Positions 1-9,031 of a stretch of DNA of 64,000 bases are shown in pieces. The notes beneath the pieces are model-generated. The model was given only the letters and a program-made list of their open reading frames with translations, ran no database searches and was not told the origin of the DNA. Source of the stretch: Candidatus Gastranaerophilales bacterium (lineage in GTDB: Bacteria > Cyanobacteriota > Vampirovibrionia > Gastranaerophilales > Gastranaerophilaceae); NCBI GenBank assembly GCA_944325895.1, contig CALVCA010000002.1, forward strand, positions 62,001-126,000, written 5' to 3'. Position numbers and translations under genes: made by a program. Numbering within the stretch: the first letter of the stretch is position 1; every line of letters starts with the position of its first letter.

Positions 1-1376
1 ACAGCTGCGTGAGAAGTTGCACCGCCTCTAAGTGTCAAAACACCTTGTGAAACAGCCATGCCGTGAATATCATCAGGACATGTTTCTACACGAACAAGAA
101 TAACCTTTTCGCCTGCTGCACCACGTTCTGCTGCTTCTTCAGTATCAAATACTATTTTACCTACGGCAGCACCTGGAGATGCATTTACACCTGTACAAAT
201 TTTGTGAGCTTCTTCCATTGCTTTTGTATCAAAACAAGGTAAAAGAATTTGGTTAACAGTATACGGATCAACCAATTGAATTGCTCTTTCTTTTGTAATA
301 ATACCTTCTTCATACATATCAACTGCAATTTTTACAGCTGCTGCAGCAGTTCTTTTACCGTTACGTGTTTGAAGAATCCAAAGTTTTCCGCGTTCAATAG
401 TAAATTCCATATCCTGAACATCTTTATAGCCAAGTTCAAGTTTTTTAGCAATATCAACATATTGTCTGTATAAATCAGGCATTTCATGTTCAAGTTCTGC
501 AATAGGTTTCGGTGTTCTGATACCTGCTACAACGTCTTCACCTTGAGCGTTGGTCAAATACTCACCATAGAATTTATTTTCACCGGTTGCAGGGTTACGT
601 GTGAATGAAACACCGGTAGCACAGTCATCGCCCATATTACCGAATACCATTGTTTGAACGTTAACAGCAGTACCGTAATTGTGATCGATTTTGTTCATGT
701 TTCTATAAGCTACGGCACGAGGAATATTCCATGATCTGAATACTGCTTCAATAGCTTCTTCCAATTGAACATATGGATCTTGCGGGAATTCTTTGCCCGT
801 AACTTCTTTAATAACATTTTTATAGATAGGAATTAAAGATTTCCAGCCTTCTGCTGAAATTTCTGTATCTTCTTTAACCCCTTCACGTTCTTTAAGTTTT
901 TCAACTTCTGATTCAAAATATTTTTGTCTGTCCATTTCCCAAGCTACAGAACCGAACATAGTTAAGAAACGACGGTAGCTGTCATAGCAAAATCTCGGAT
1001 TGTTAGTCAATTTTACCATTGCTTCAACAGTTTGATCATTCAACCCTAAGTTCAAAATTGTTTCCATCATACCCGGCATAGAAAGTCTTGCACCTGATCT
1101 AACAGAAACCAACAAAGGATTTTCAGAATCGCCGAATTTTTTACCGGCTTGTTCTTCAACTTCTTTCAAATAATACTTAACTTCATCCATCAACCCTTCA
1201 GGCATCTTGTTTCCGTGGTTAATGTAATCCATACAAGTTTCGGTTGTAATGGTTAAACCCGGAGGAACAGGAAGTCCTAAATTGGTCATTTCAGCAAGGT
1301 TTGCACCTTTGCCGCCGAGAAGATTACGCATGCCTGCATTACCCTCTCTGAAAAGCCATACTCTTTTTTCTGTCAT
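1..1376 (-). CDS. ppdK: pyruvate, phosphate dikinase, N-terminal 458 residues (3' end outside window)
   Basis: Interconverts pyruvate, ATP and phosphate with PEP, AMP and PPi in the cytoplasm; in anaerobes it often serves PPi-linked glycolysis or gluconeogenesis. The reading frame is open from ATG at 1376 to the window edge. It begins MTEKRVWLFREGNAGMRNLL, followed by the ATP-grasp signature LLGGKGANLAEMTNLGLPVP and a SVRSGA motif. The last codons encode GGATSHAA, the phosphohistidine loop; the catalytic His is codon 456 (bases 9-11), close to His455 of the well-studied clostridial enzyme. The PEP/pyruvate-binding barrel lies beyond base 1. An AGGAGA ribosome site sits 7 nt before the ATG. 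Identification is secure; only the C-terminal half is unseen. Confidence 0.97.
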   Translation of the reverse strand, partial: MTEKRVWLFREGNAGMRNLLGGKGANLAEMTNLGLPVPPGLTITTETCMDYINHGNKMPEGLMDEVKYYLKEVEEQAGKKFGDSENPLLVSVRSGARLSMPGMMETILNLGLNDQTVEAMVKLTNNPRFCYDSYRRFLTMFGSVAWEMDRQKYFESEVEKLKEREGVKEDTEISAEGWKSLIPIYKNVIKEVTGKEFPQDPYVQLEEAIEAVFRSWNIPRAVAYRNMNKIDHNYGTAVNVQTMVFGNMGDDCATGVSFTRNPATGENKFYGEYLTNAQGEDVVAGIRTPKPIAELEHEMPDLYRQYVDIAKKLELGYKDVQDMEFTIERGKLWILQTRNGKRTAAAAVKIAVDMYEEGIITKERAIQLVDPYTVNQILLPCFDTKAMEEAHKICTGVNASPGAAVGKIVFDTEEAAERGAAGEKVILVRVETCPDDIHGMAVSQGVLTLRGGATSHAA

Positions 1377-1469
1377 AATTTTTCTCCTGTTTATTTAAAA
1401 TAAATTAAACGACTATACGGTTATAATACCACAAAAAAATAAACATGCATAATAATTTTCAATAAAAAA

Positions 1470-1485
1470 GCGGACTTTTGTCCGC
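1470..1485 (-). terminator. rho-independent terminator of the 1596-1886 gene
   Basis: A 6-bp perfect stem GCGGAC/GTCCGC with a four-base loop. On the minus strand it is followed by TTTTTTATT. It lies downstream of the 96-residue gene and separates it from ppdK. The plus strand also has a short T-run, so it could work in both directions. Confidence 0.8.
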
Positions 1486-1595
1486 ATTTTTATTCGTGTC
1501 ATTCAAAAATTAACCCGGTTCGGAAATAAAAACTGTTTTGTATATAGGTAATTTATAATTTGATACAAAAACTGCAAACATTTCCGGATTTATTT

Positions 1596-1886
1596 TTAAA
1601 CTTTTGTATTGAAGATATTGGCTTGCTTATTAAATTCATTCAATTCTTTTTGAGCTTTGACAGCACCTGAAATTCCTATCAATGATAGTAAAAAACTTAC
1701 TCCAGTCATAGCAAATAAAAGTTTGGGATGCTTAACTGCTAAGCTGTTTTTTGTAAAATGACAACATGCACCATTCAATGTAGAGGCTCCACCCAAGTAT
1801 CCCAATGCCATACTGCGTTTTCTCCTATCTTCTAAAGATTTTGGATAAAATGCACCAACATAATTGTTTACTGAACTAACTGCCAT
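1596..1886 (-). CDS. small hypothetical membrane protein, 96 aa
   Basis: I do not recognise this protein. It has two hydrophobic stretches: about residues 27-45, rich in Gly, Ala and Cys, and about 56-76 (LLFAMTGVSFLLSLIGISGA). A charged tail rich in Lys, Glu, Gln and Asn follows, so a two-helix membrane hairpin is plausible. The ATG at 1886 follows a purine-rich AAAGAAAGGTAGG ribosome site. It is a single-gene unit: a terminator follows at 1470-1485, and upstream lie a TATAAT-like -10 and paired TTACA repeats that are shared with three other unknown genes in the window. Confidence 0.65.
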   Translation of the reverse strand: MAVSSVNNYVGAFYPKSLEDRRKRSMALGYLGGASTLNGACCHFTKNSLAVKHPKLLFAMTGVSFLLSLIGISGAVKAQKELNEFNKQANIFNTKV

Positions 1887-1978
1887 AATTTCCTACCTTT
1901 CTTTACTTTTATACATCTATATAAAAATCTAAAGGCAGATATTTTGCCACAGGCACACTTCGACCATACCATACCGGC

Positions 1979-2029
1979 ATTATAGCTAGGTTTCAGCCCT
2001 TTTGAAACTCATCTTTACATCTTGTTACA
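1979..2029 (-). promoter_or_regulatory. promoter region with TGTAA-N5-TGTAA direct repeats
   Basis: On the minus strand, TGTAAC and TGTAAA lie 10 bp apart (bases 2029-2015). They sit about 30 bp upstream of a perfect TATAAT (1984-1979). This is where an activator would bind beside the -35 region. The same spaced repeat precedes the genes starting at 20313, 29583 and 44483. The regulatory role is inferred. Confidence 0.4.
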
Positions 2030-2080
2030 TTTGATATATAAGTCAATTAATACAACTTATCATTCGCAACATATTACTGA

Positions 2081-2305
2081 CTACTTTTTAAAATAATCAC
2101 AAATTAGTGTTTTTTTACGAGGTAAAATATTTTTAAAAGTTTCAACTATTTTACTTTTTTGCGAATCTTCGATTTCTTTTTTTAGGATGGCTTTTTCCAA
2201 AACAATTTTATTATACAATTCCGAACACACAGAGCTTTTATCAACATGGGCTTTTAACTTTGCCAGCTGAAGTTCTTTCTCCTTTAACAGTAATTCTTTT
2301 TTCAC
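2081..2305 (-). CDS. small coiled-coil hypothetical protein, 74 aa, GTG start
   Basis: I do not recognise this protein. It is highly charged and helical, with Lys/Glu/Leu heptads over about residues 2-55, a short KSSVC break, and a basic tail ending DYFKK. I place the start at GTG 2305 because AAAGAGG lies 6 nt upstream. The longer frame back to an ATG at 2344 adds 13 residues with no ribosome site in front. It lies 74 bp downstream of korC on the same strand, so it may be co-transcribed with the kor operon, but nothing in the sequence ties it to that enzyme. Confidence 0.5.
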   Translation of the reverse strand: MKKELLLKEKELQLAKLKAHVDKSSVCSELYNKIVLEKAILKKEIEDSQKSKIVETFKNILPRKKTLICDYFKK

Positions 2306-2379
2306 TATAAACCTCTTTATTTCGACATGAAACAGAATAAACAATTTTTGAGAAATTTAAATCGACTTTTTAGGTGATT

Positions 2380-2940
2380 TTAACAATTTACAGTCAATAA
2401 ATCATACTTATAGCCCATTTCCATGGCTTTTAAATTTAACGGTAAAAGATTTTTCCTGTGTGGCGGAAGAACAATATCTAAAGCTTTTTCAAGCGTTTTA
2501 ACCGAAAAAAGACCGCTTGTTTTCGAAAGCAAACCTAAAGACAGCATATTCGCCATTTTCACATTACCAAGCTGTTCAGCCATTAAAGAAAGCGGAGCAA
2601 AAATATAATTTATATCGCTGCGATTTTTTTCCTCAGCGGCGAGAGTTGTATTAACAATCAAATAACCGCCGGTTTTAACTTTAGGTTCAAATTTATCAAA
2701 AGATGCCTGATTTAAAACTATTATAAAATCAGCTTCTTTTTTATTGACAGAGCTTACTTCAATATCGCTCATAACTATTTCGCAATTAACTGTACCTCCA
2801 CGCATTTCGGCTCCGTATGACGGATACCATGTAACATTTTTCCCGTCAAGCATAAATGCGTTAGCAAGAACTTCTCCGGCTAACAAGACGCCTTGTCCGC
2901 CGAATCCGGCTATTATAAAATTTTTTTCCGTTTTGTTCAT
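2380..2940 (-). CDS. korC: 2-oxoacid:ferredoxin oxidoreductase, gamma subunit
   Basis: Gamma subunit of a four-part CoA-acylating 2-oxoacid:ferredoxin oxidoreductase, 186 aa. The N-terminus has the family glycine motif IAGFGGQGVLLAGEVLA, and YGAEMRGGTVNCEIVMSD is the usual second block. It is the last gene of korD-korA-korB-korC; its ATG at 2940 overlaps the korB stop by one base (TAATG), so translation is probably coupled. The operon order and subunit sizes fit the 2-oxoglutarate or branched-chain (Kor/Vor) class. The sequence alone does not settle the substrate. Confidence 0.9.
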   Translation of the reverse strand: MNKTEKNFIIAGFGGQGVLLAGEVLANAFMLDGKNVTWYPSYGAEMRGGTVNCEIVMSDIEVSSVNKKEADFIIVLNQASFDKFEPKVKTGGYLIVNTTLAAEEKNRSDINYIFAPLSLMAEQLGNVKMANMLSLGLLSKTSGLFSVKTLEKALDIVLPPHRKNLLPLNLKAMEMGYKYDLLTVNC

Positions 2941-3692
2941 TACGACTCCTTTTGCACATCTTTATAAATTCCAGGAACAAAGACCGGCATCATCTCATTT
3001 CTTACACGTTCATGAGCTTTTTGAGGCGACATATGCCAGTTTGTCGGACAGGTTGACAAAATTTCAACAAAACCAAAGCCCAAGCCTAAAAGCTGAACTT
3101 CAAAAGCTCTTTTAATTGCCTGTTTTGCTTTTCTGATATTAGGAATAGAATCAAGAGAAACTCTTGCGGAAAATGCCGTTCCGTCACAAAGTGCAATATG
3201 TTCTGCAATTTTTATGGGGTAACCGTAATATGGTATGTTACGCCCGAACGGAGATGTTGTCGTAACTTGTCCCAAAAGTGTGGTAGGTCCAAGCTGTCCG
3301 CCTGTCATGCCATAAGTTGTATTATTTATACATATAGCTGAAATTTTTTCGCCACGTAATGCCGAATGCAGGCTTTCACCAATACCAATTGAAGCAAAAT
3401 CACCGTCGCCGGAGTACGTGAATACAAATTTATCAGGATTTGCACGTTTGACACCTGTTGCTACTGCTAATGCACGACCATGAGGAGCTTCTATTGCATC
3501 CATATCCAAAAAATCATATATAGTAACAGAGCAGCCTATTGATGTTGCAGCAATAGTGTTTTCTCTGACGCCCAATTCATCCATAACTTCACCGATAAGA
3601 CGTATTGCAATACCATGATCACATCCCGGACAAAACGTGTATTTAAAATCTTTTTTAAATGATTCGGGTATTTTAAAAACTTGTTTTTCCAT
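2940..3692 (-). CDS. korB: 2-oxoacid:ferredoxin oxidoreductase, beta (TPP-binding) subunit
   Basis: Thiamine-diphosphate-binding subunit, 250 aa. It has the early cysteine motif FCPGCDHG (around residue 20) and the TPP/Mg signature GDGDFASIGIGE followed by NNTTYGMTGGQLGPTT. These residues bind the cofactor and sit close to an Fe-S cluster in related enzymes. It starts one base after the korA stop and shares a base with korC, so the three subunits are made from one message. The enzyme oxidatively decarboxylates a 2-oxoacid to acyl-CoA with ferredoxin as acceptor, or runs in reverse. Confidence 0.93.
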   Translation of the reverse strand: MEKQVFKIPESFKKDFKYTFCPGCDHGIAIRLIGEVMDELGVRENTIAATSIGCSVTIYDFLDMDAIEAPHGRALAVATGVKRANPDKFVFTYSGDGDFASIGIGESLHSALRGEKISAICINNTTYGMTGGQLGPTTLLGQVTTTSPFGRNIPYYGYPIKIAEHIALCDGTAFSARVSLDSIPNIRKAKQAIKRAFEVQLLGLGFGFVEILSTCPTNWHMSPQKAHERVRNEMMPVFVPGIYKDVQKES

Positions 3693-4742
3693 CTACAATA
3701 CTCCTTCCATAGCGGTTGCTAATTCCTCAACACTCGGCCAGGAGCCTACAGGCTTGCCGTAAAATTCCACCGGCACTTTACCGTTCACTGCAAGTTTTAC
3801 ATCTCTCAGCATTTGCCCCATATTAACTTCAACGGTCAAAAATTTCTTAACCTTCTCAGCCAATTCATTTATTCTTTTGTTAGGAAAAGGAAACAGCGTT
3901 ATAGGTCTAAAAAATCCGATTTTTAAACCTTTTCCCCGCAATTCACGAATTGCGGCTTTAACATTTCTTGACAAGCTGCCGAAACTTACCACTACCAAAT
4001 CCGCATCTTCAGTATAAAGTTCTTCGTACATAACCTCATTTTCTTCAAGTTGTCTATATTTTTCAAACAAATGTCTTATGTGATCACACTGAGGTTCTGC
4101 CACAGGAGAATACGAACGAATTATACGAGCTTTTCTGTTTTTTGCACCTGACAAAGCCCACGATGAATTATCGATTTCAGGATACGGATACTCACCAAAT
4201 TCAACAGGCTCCATCATTTGTCCTAAAACTCCGTCCGCTAAAAGCATTGCAGGGTTTCTGTATTTATGAGCCAAATAAAAAGTCTTATATGTCAAATCAA
4301 CAGCTTCCTGAACAGTAGAAGGCGATAGAACAATAACTTTGTAATCCCCGTCACCGCCGCCGATTGTCGCTTGATTATAATCGCCTTGAGAAGGAAATAT
4401 ATTTCCTAACCCCGGCCCGCCTCTCATGACACTAATTACAACAACCGGTAATTCATCTGACGTCGCATATGACAAACCTTCTTGCATCAATGATATTGCA
4501 CAAGAAGATGACGAAGTCATCGCTTTTTTACCGGTAGAACAAGCTCCGATGCACATATTAATAGCACCAAGCTCACTTTCTGCCGACACATATGCTCGCT
4601 TTAATTCCTGCATTTTTCCGCTTAAAAATTCACCTATTTCGCTTTGCGGTGTAATCGGATACCCAAAATAACAGTCACAGCCGGCTATTACCGCAGCATT
4701 TGCTATTGCATAATTACCTTTTATTAATACTTTATCAGCCAT
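3693..4742 (-). CDS. korA: 2-oxoacid:ferredoxin oxidoreductase, alpha subunit
   Basis: Alpha subunit, 349 aa, the usual length for the separate-subunit class. The N-terminus shows the family block KGNYAIANAAVIAGCDCYF, then GYPITPQSEIGE and SSSSCAISLMQEGLSYA. The C-terminal third is the transketolase-C-like region (VVVSFGSLSRNVKAAI). It starts at ATG 4742, overlapping the korD stop by one base. General databases often name this type the VorB subunit of 3-methyl-2-oxobutanoate dehydrogenase. I keep the Kor name with the substrate open. Confidence 0.92.
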   Translation of the reverse strand: MADKVLIKGNYAIANAAVIAGCDCYFGYPITPQSEIGEFLSGKMQELKRAYVSAESELGAINMCIGACSTGKKAMTSSSSCAISLMQEGLSYATSDELPVVVISVMRGGPGLGNIFPSQGDYNQATIGGGDGDYKVIVLSPSTVQEAVDLTYKTFYLAHKYRNPAMLLADGVLGQMMEPVEFGEYPYPEIDNSSWALSGAKNRKARIIRSYSPVAEPQCDHIRHLFEKYRQLEENEVMYEELYTEDADLVVVSFGSLSRNVKAAIRELRGKGLKIGFFRPITLFPFPNKRINELAEKVKKFLTVEVNMGQMLRDVKLAVNGKVPVEFYGKPVGSWPSVEELATAMEGVL

Positions 4743-4954
4743 TACCCTTTATAAACCTCTTTTATAGCCATGTCGGGACATCTCATTGCACACATCGCAC
4801 AGCCCAAACATTCGCCATTTTTATCTTCAAATTCAACTATCTTATCACCCAGCTTATTCGTATTATCGCTTATTTTGATGAGTTTTTTAGGACATTCATC
4901 AATACATAAATAACAAGCCTTACATTTCTCACTATCTATTACAATACGGCTCAT
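4742..4954 (-). CDS. korD: 2-oxoacid:ferredoxin oxidoreductase, delta subunit (2x[4Fe-4S] ferredoxin-like)
   Basis: A 70-residue ferredoxin-type protein with two complete CxxCxxCxxxCP motifs, CKACYLCIDECP and CLGCAMCAMRCP, enough for two [4Fe-4S] clusters. It leads the operon and should pass electrons from the catalytic subunits to free ferredoxin. The ATG at 4954 has AAAGAGG upstream. The 155-bp gap to the divergent coiled-coil gene at 5111 must hold the promoters for both directions. Confidence 0.92.
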   Translation of the reverse strand: MSRIVIDSEKCKACYLCIDECPKKLIKISDNTNKLGDKIVEFEDKNGECLGCAMCAMRCPDMAIKEVYKG

Positions 4955-5110
4955 AATTACCTCTTTTTGTGTAAAACTATTGTACCACTAATTTATCAAA
5001 ATTTGGCTATAATCTTTACATTTGTAATAAATAAACTTAATAATTTTGCTTAATCTGTTATTATTCTGCTAATATAATAATTATGGTATACAATAAGGAA
5101 AATATATAAA

Positions 5111-8100
5111 ATGGCACAAACCGTAGAAGAGCTTGCAGAAATTTTGGATAATATAAAACTTGAAGCAGATCGTAATGCTGAAAACTTTGAAAAACTTTTA
5201 ACGGCAATAAATAATAAAATTGAAATCATGTCCGATAATACCGAAGCTGACGACTTGATAAAAGTTTATTTAACAGAATTAAAAAAAATTCTTGAAGAAC
5301 GGCATTCCGTGATTGTTTCAGAATTTCATAAAATTGATAACTCTTTTAATACACTGAATGAAGAACAAAAACATCTTGCCAAAAATGAAGATATAAATGA
5401 AAAATTTGAAACTTTTTTGGCAAACATGAGAAGTATTGCACAGGAATTAATTAATCAAAAAGAAATACTGGCACAGTATGACCAAAAATTTGCCGATTTT
5501 ACTGCGGATAAAACTGATAAAAATGATATTATAACGGCCGTGTCAGCAATCAAAAATGATGTTGAAATAATAAATAAAGGATTTGAAACATCAATTTCTG
5601 ATATAAATGCCAATATACAATCAATTTTCAAAAATTTAATAGTCATGGATCCTACGGCTCAAAATGATATTGTAAAAAGAGAATTGGAAAATATTTATCT
5701 TTCAACCAATGCCATTTTATCAGCTTTGCATAACGTTGACCAAAAAAATGATGACTTAATTCATCATTTGGATACATTCATAACAAAAGAAAATTTTGAA
5801 GAGTCCCAACAAAAACTAAATTATATCATTGAAACTACTGATAAAATATCTGATAAATTTAAAAATTTAACAGAAAAAACAGACTTAGATTCAATAATAT
5901 ACAAAACATCCGAAATTTCTGAAAAAATAGATAATTTACCTTTAAGAGAAGATTTAAAATATTTTGCAGAAAAGTCTTCACAACTGTCAAATCAAATTTC
6001 TTTATTACCGCAAAAAACTGATATTTCTGATTTGACTGCAGATACTGTTAAGGCAGTGCAAAATTCACTGGACAATATATCCGTAAAGCCTGAGTTAACA
6101 GACCTATCGGAAAAAATAAATGAATTATCAGAAAAATTCACTCCTCTTGCCGAAAAAACCGATTTAGATTTTATCTTAAAATCAACTGCGGAAATTTCTG
6201 ATAAAATGGAAATGTTGTCGCAAAAAAACGATATTGAACAAATTTCAAAATTTAACAAATCACTTGAAGAACAAATTTCCAATCTGCCGCAACAAAATGA
6301 TTTTGCGGATCTTTACAGCAGCATACACGAATTTTCGACTATTTTGGACAATTTAAGAAACAACTTAACTTCTTCAAATGAAAATTCGGGTTTAATGATA
6401 AGAGAACAGCTTGACAGGCTTAATTCTGTTCTGTCTGCCGTTGTAACTGAAAATGATTTTACAGGCTTCAGACATGAGCTTGCAGACTTTGTTCAAAAAA
6501 TTATTGATAATTCAACAGTTTTAAATGAAAACTTAAACTTAAATAAAGACGAACTGCAAAAGCTAATAACAAAAATAGAGGCTCTTGATATACATAAAGA
6601 CATAACAACAATTGCTGATGCTCTTGAAGGTTTAAGAGAAACTTCAACTGATAATATTGTTAATTTAGAAGAAAAAATAAACAATGTGTCAAATGATTTA
6701 AAAAATATTTCTGCCAGCAATATTGAAAATAAATTAGATGATATCGACATCTCTTTGACAGACTTGACAAAAACTTTATCAAATAATCAAATAGAAATAA
6801 TAGAAAAACTCTCTGATGATGACAGCGAAAAATTCCAAAGTATTAACAACAACATTGATTTTTTAAGAGAAACAATAATTACTTCTCAAAATTCAAATGA
6901 CACAAGCTTAACCGAAAAACTGCTTGCTCTCAGAGATATGATATCAACAGGTGTTTCGACACGAGATGAAAAATTTGCCGAATTACAGCAAAAACTTGAT
7001 ACTTATATCAAAAATGTTTCTGAAATATCTGATAATACCGAACTAAAAATAGCCAACTCCATTTCAGAAATTTCAAGCATAAAAACAGAACTTGAAGATA
7101 TTTCAAAAGGGCTTGCCCAATGGGATTTTTCACAAGATGAACGGGATTCCAAAATTGTAAATATGATTTCATCTGAACTCGGTGAAATAAGTGTTACAAT
7201 TTCAACATTACAAGATTCCATTCAAGCCGGGGTGCATCAAGAATTAACTAAAAATACAGAAGCCGCAGAAAATCAATTGACAAAATTAATTGAAACAATT
7301 GAAAATGTCCAAAACAGCCTGAATTCTGACGGTTTACAAACTTCTTTGGAAGAAAGTTTTAAAGAAACAAAAGACAAAATAACCGCAATTAAGCAAGAAA
7401 TAAATTTGGTCAATACTGATATCACAGATGTTTTGACAGCTAAAGCAGAAGCTATCATGATGGAACTGCAGCCGCTAAAAAGCTATCTTGACATGATTTC
7501 AGGAATTAATGAAAAATTAAACAATAATTTATTAAGTATAGAAGATTATGAAAATATCTATACTGGAATTATAAATGAAATAAAAAGCGTAAAAACGCTT
7601 ATAGATGAAAAAATTAATAATACTGGAAATTCAAATATTGACCCAAAAATAGAAATCTTTGCAAATGATATCAAAGAAAGTATTGATAACAAAATCACAG
7701 CCGGCACTGAAAATTTAAAATCGCTTATTTCACTTAACAATGACGATTTGAATCTTGCAATTGACGATTTAAAATCAAATCTTTCTGATAAAGTTAATAA
7801 GTTATTGAACCAAAATTTTGACGAATATTTGAAAAAAACAAACGAAATTTCTGAAAATAATCATTTAAAGGTCACTGATCTTTTAGATATATTAAATCAA
7901 AAAATTGATATTTTAGCTGTTTCACAAGATTCCGAAGCACAACTAAATGAACTTGATGAAATAAAGGAAATGATTTCATCTCAAAAAAATCTTTTTGAAA
8001 GTTATCAATCCTCAAATAATACTGATTTAATTGAAGATAAACTTAAAGAAGTTATTACAAAAATTGATTCAATAGATTTAACTGAATTAAAAGATATACG

Positions 8101-9031
8101 TGAAAGCATAATATCAGCTATCTTGAACGTATTTGAACAAATTTCGTTTATAGAAGAATCTGAAGATATAAAAGATTTTGTTGAAGAAAAAACCGATGAA
8201 ATTAACCAAAATCTTAACGAAGTCAAAGAACAATTAAAACAAATTTCAAACAATGATGACGGATATACCTATACTTTACAAGATGTAGAATCAGATATTG
8301 CAAAACTGAGATTAGTCTTAAACGATTTATCAAGTTCTGCATCGAAAGACGAAATTTCCGAAATATCTGATAATATCCACAGAATTGTAAACTCTGTTGA
8401 AGACTTACAAAATTCGCTTACTCAGGAACAAATATCTGATTTAAAAACTGATTTTGAAAAATTGTCAGAGGATATTCTAAGTATAAGTTCAAGAACAAAT
8501 AAATTGCTTTTAACCTCTGATGAATCATATAATGCCTTAAACACCGGGCTGAATGATTTCAGCAATCTTATATACAAACTTGAAGAACGTATAAATTATC
8601 TTGATAACAAAGAAATAACCGAAAAAATTGAACAAAAAGTTGATAATATAACTAATATTGTAACAACATCGGCGAATTCAGATAAGGTTATGCGTCAGGC
8701 TTTGATATATATGGGAGAATGGATAGACACAACAAGTGAAAATATTCAAAATCTATGTGAACAGTCTGAAAAAATAAATAACATTCAAGATTCTTTAAAA
8801 ACTTTACAGGATACATCATTTAAACAAAAAGAAACTTTAAACACTTTATCCGACAGAATTGAAGAGCAACAAGAAAGAATGGACCGGCTTGAATTAACAC
8901 TTGAAAAAATTCTTTCTGCGATGGATGATATTGATAACACTAAGTTGAGTAAAAAAATAGATAAAATAGAAAAACAAATAAACAAACTTAGTGAAAATAT
9001 AGAGAAATTGACGTCATATGTTGATGAATGA
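5111..9031 (+). CDS. giant coiled-coil protein of unknown function, 1306 aa
   Basis: I do not recognise a family. Almost the whole protein is heptad-rich helix made of Asp, Glu, Asn, Lys, Ser, Ile and Leu. There is no signal peptide and no membrane segment, and I noticed only one Cys and very few Trp. Loosely repeated modules appear around residues 255-430 (TDLDSIIYKTSEISEKIDNL and TDLDFILKSTAEISDKMEML, each followed by a short linker beginning LP). The last 100 residues form one continuous charged coiled coil (IEEQQERMDRLELTLEKIL). It overlaps the next gene by 14 nt, so the two are probably co-translated. A cytoplasmic scaffold, polar organiser or SMC-like spacer is possible; none is demonstrated. 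Confidence 0.8.
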   Translation: MAQTVEELAEILDNIKLEADRNAENFEKLLTAINNKIEIMSDNTEADDLIKVYLTELKKILEERHSVIVSEFHKIDNSFNTLNEEQKHLAKNEDINEKFETFLANMRSIAQELINQKEILAQYDQKFADFTADKTDKNDIITAVSAIKNDVEIINKGFETSISDINANIQSIFKNLIVMDPTAQNDIVKRELENIYLSTNAILSALHNVDQKNDDLIHHLDTFITKENFEESQQKLNYIIETTDKISDKFKNLTEKTDLDSIIYKTSEISEKIDNLPLREDLKYFAEKSSQLSNQISLLPQKTDISDLTADTVKAVQNSLDNISVKPELTDLSEKINELSEKFTPLAEKTDLDFILKSTAEISDKMEMLSQKNDIEQISKFNKSLEEQISNLPQQNDFADLYSSIHEFSTILDNLRNNLTSSNENSGLMIREQLDRLNSVLSAVVTENDFTGFRHELADFVQKIIDNSTVLNENLNLNKDELQKLITKIEALDIHKDITTIADALEGLRETSTDNIVNLEEKINNVSNDLKNISASNIENKLDDIDISLTDLTKTLSNNQIEIIEKLSDDDSEKFQSINNNIDFLRETIITSQNSNDTSLTEKLLALRDMISTGVSTRDEKFAELQQKLDTYIKNVSEISDNTELKIANSISEISSIKTELEDISKGLAQWDFSQDERDSKIVNMISSELGEISVTISTLQDSIQAGVHQELTKNTEAAENQLTKLIETIENVQNSLNSDGLQTSLEESFKETKDKITAIKQEINLVNTDITDVLTAKAEAIMMELQPLKSYLDMISGINEKLNNNLLSIEDYENIYTGIINEIKSVKTLIDEKINNTGNSNIDPKIEIFANDIKESIDNKITAGTENLKSLISLNNDDLNLAIDDLKSNLSDKVNKLLNQNFDEYLKKTNEISENNHLKVTDLLDILNQKIDILAVSQDSEAQLNELDEIKEMISSQKNLFESYQSSNNTDLIEDKLKEVITKIDSIDLTELKDIRESIISAILNVFEQISFIEESEDIKDFVEEKTDEINQNLNEVKEQLKQISNNDDGYTYTLQDVESDIAKLRLVLNDLSSSASKDEISEISDNIHRIVNSVEDLQNSLTQEQISDLKTDFEKLSEDILSISSRTNKLLLTSDESYNALNTGLNDFSNLIYKLEERINYLDNKEITEKIEQKVDNITNIVTTSANSDKVMRQALIYMGEWIDTTSENIQNLCEQSEKINNIQDSLKTLQDTSFKQKETLNTLSDRIEEQQERMDRLELTLEKILSAMDDIDNTKLSKKIDKIEKQINKLSENIEKLTSYVDE

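Noticed and set aside
249-473. Open frame opposite the ppdK coding strand
   Set aside because: It lies fully inside ppdK on the other strand, has low-complexity Asn/Phe/Cys composition and no ribosome site.
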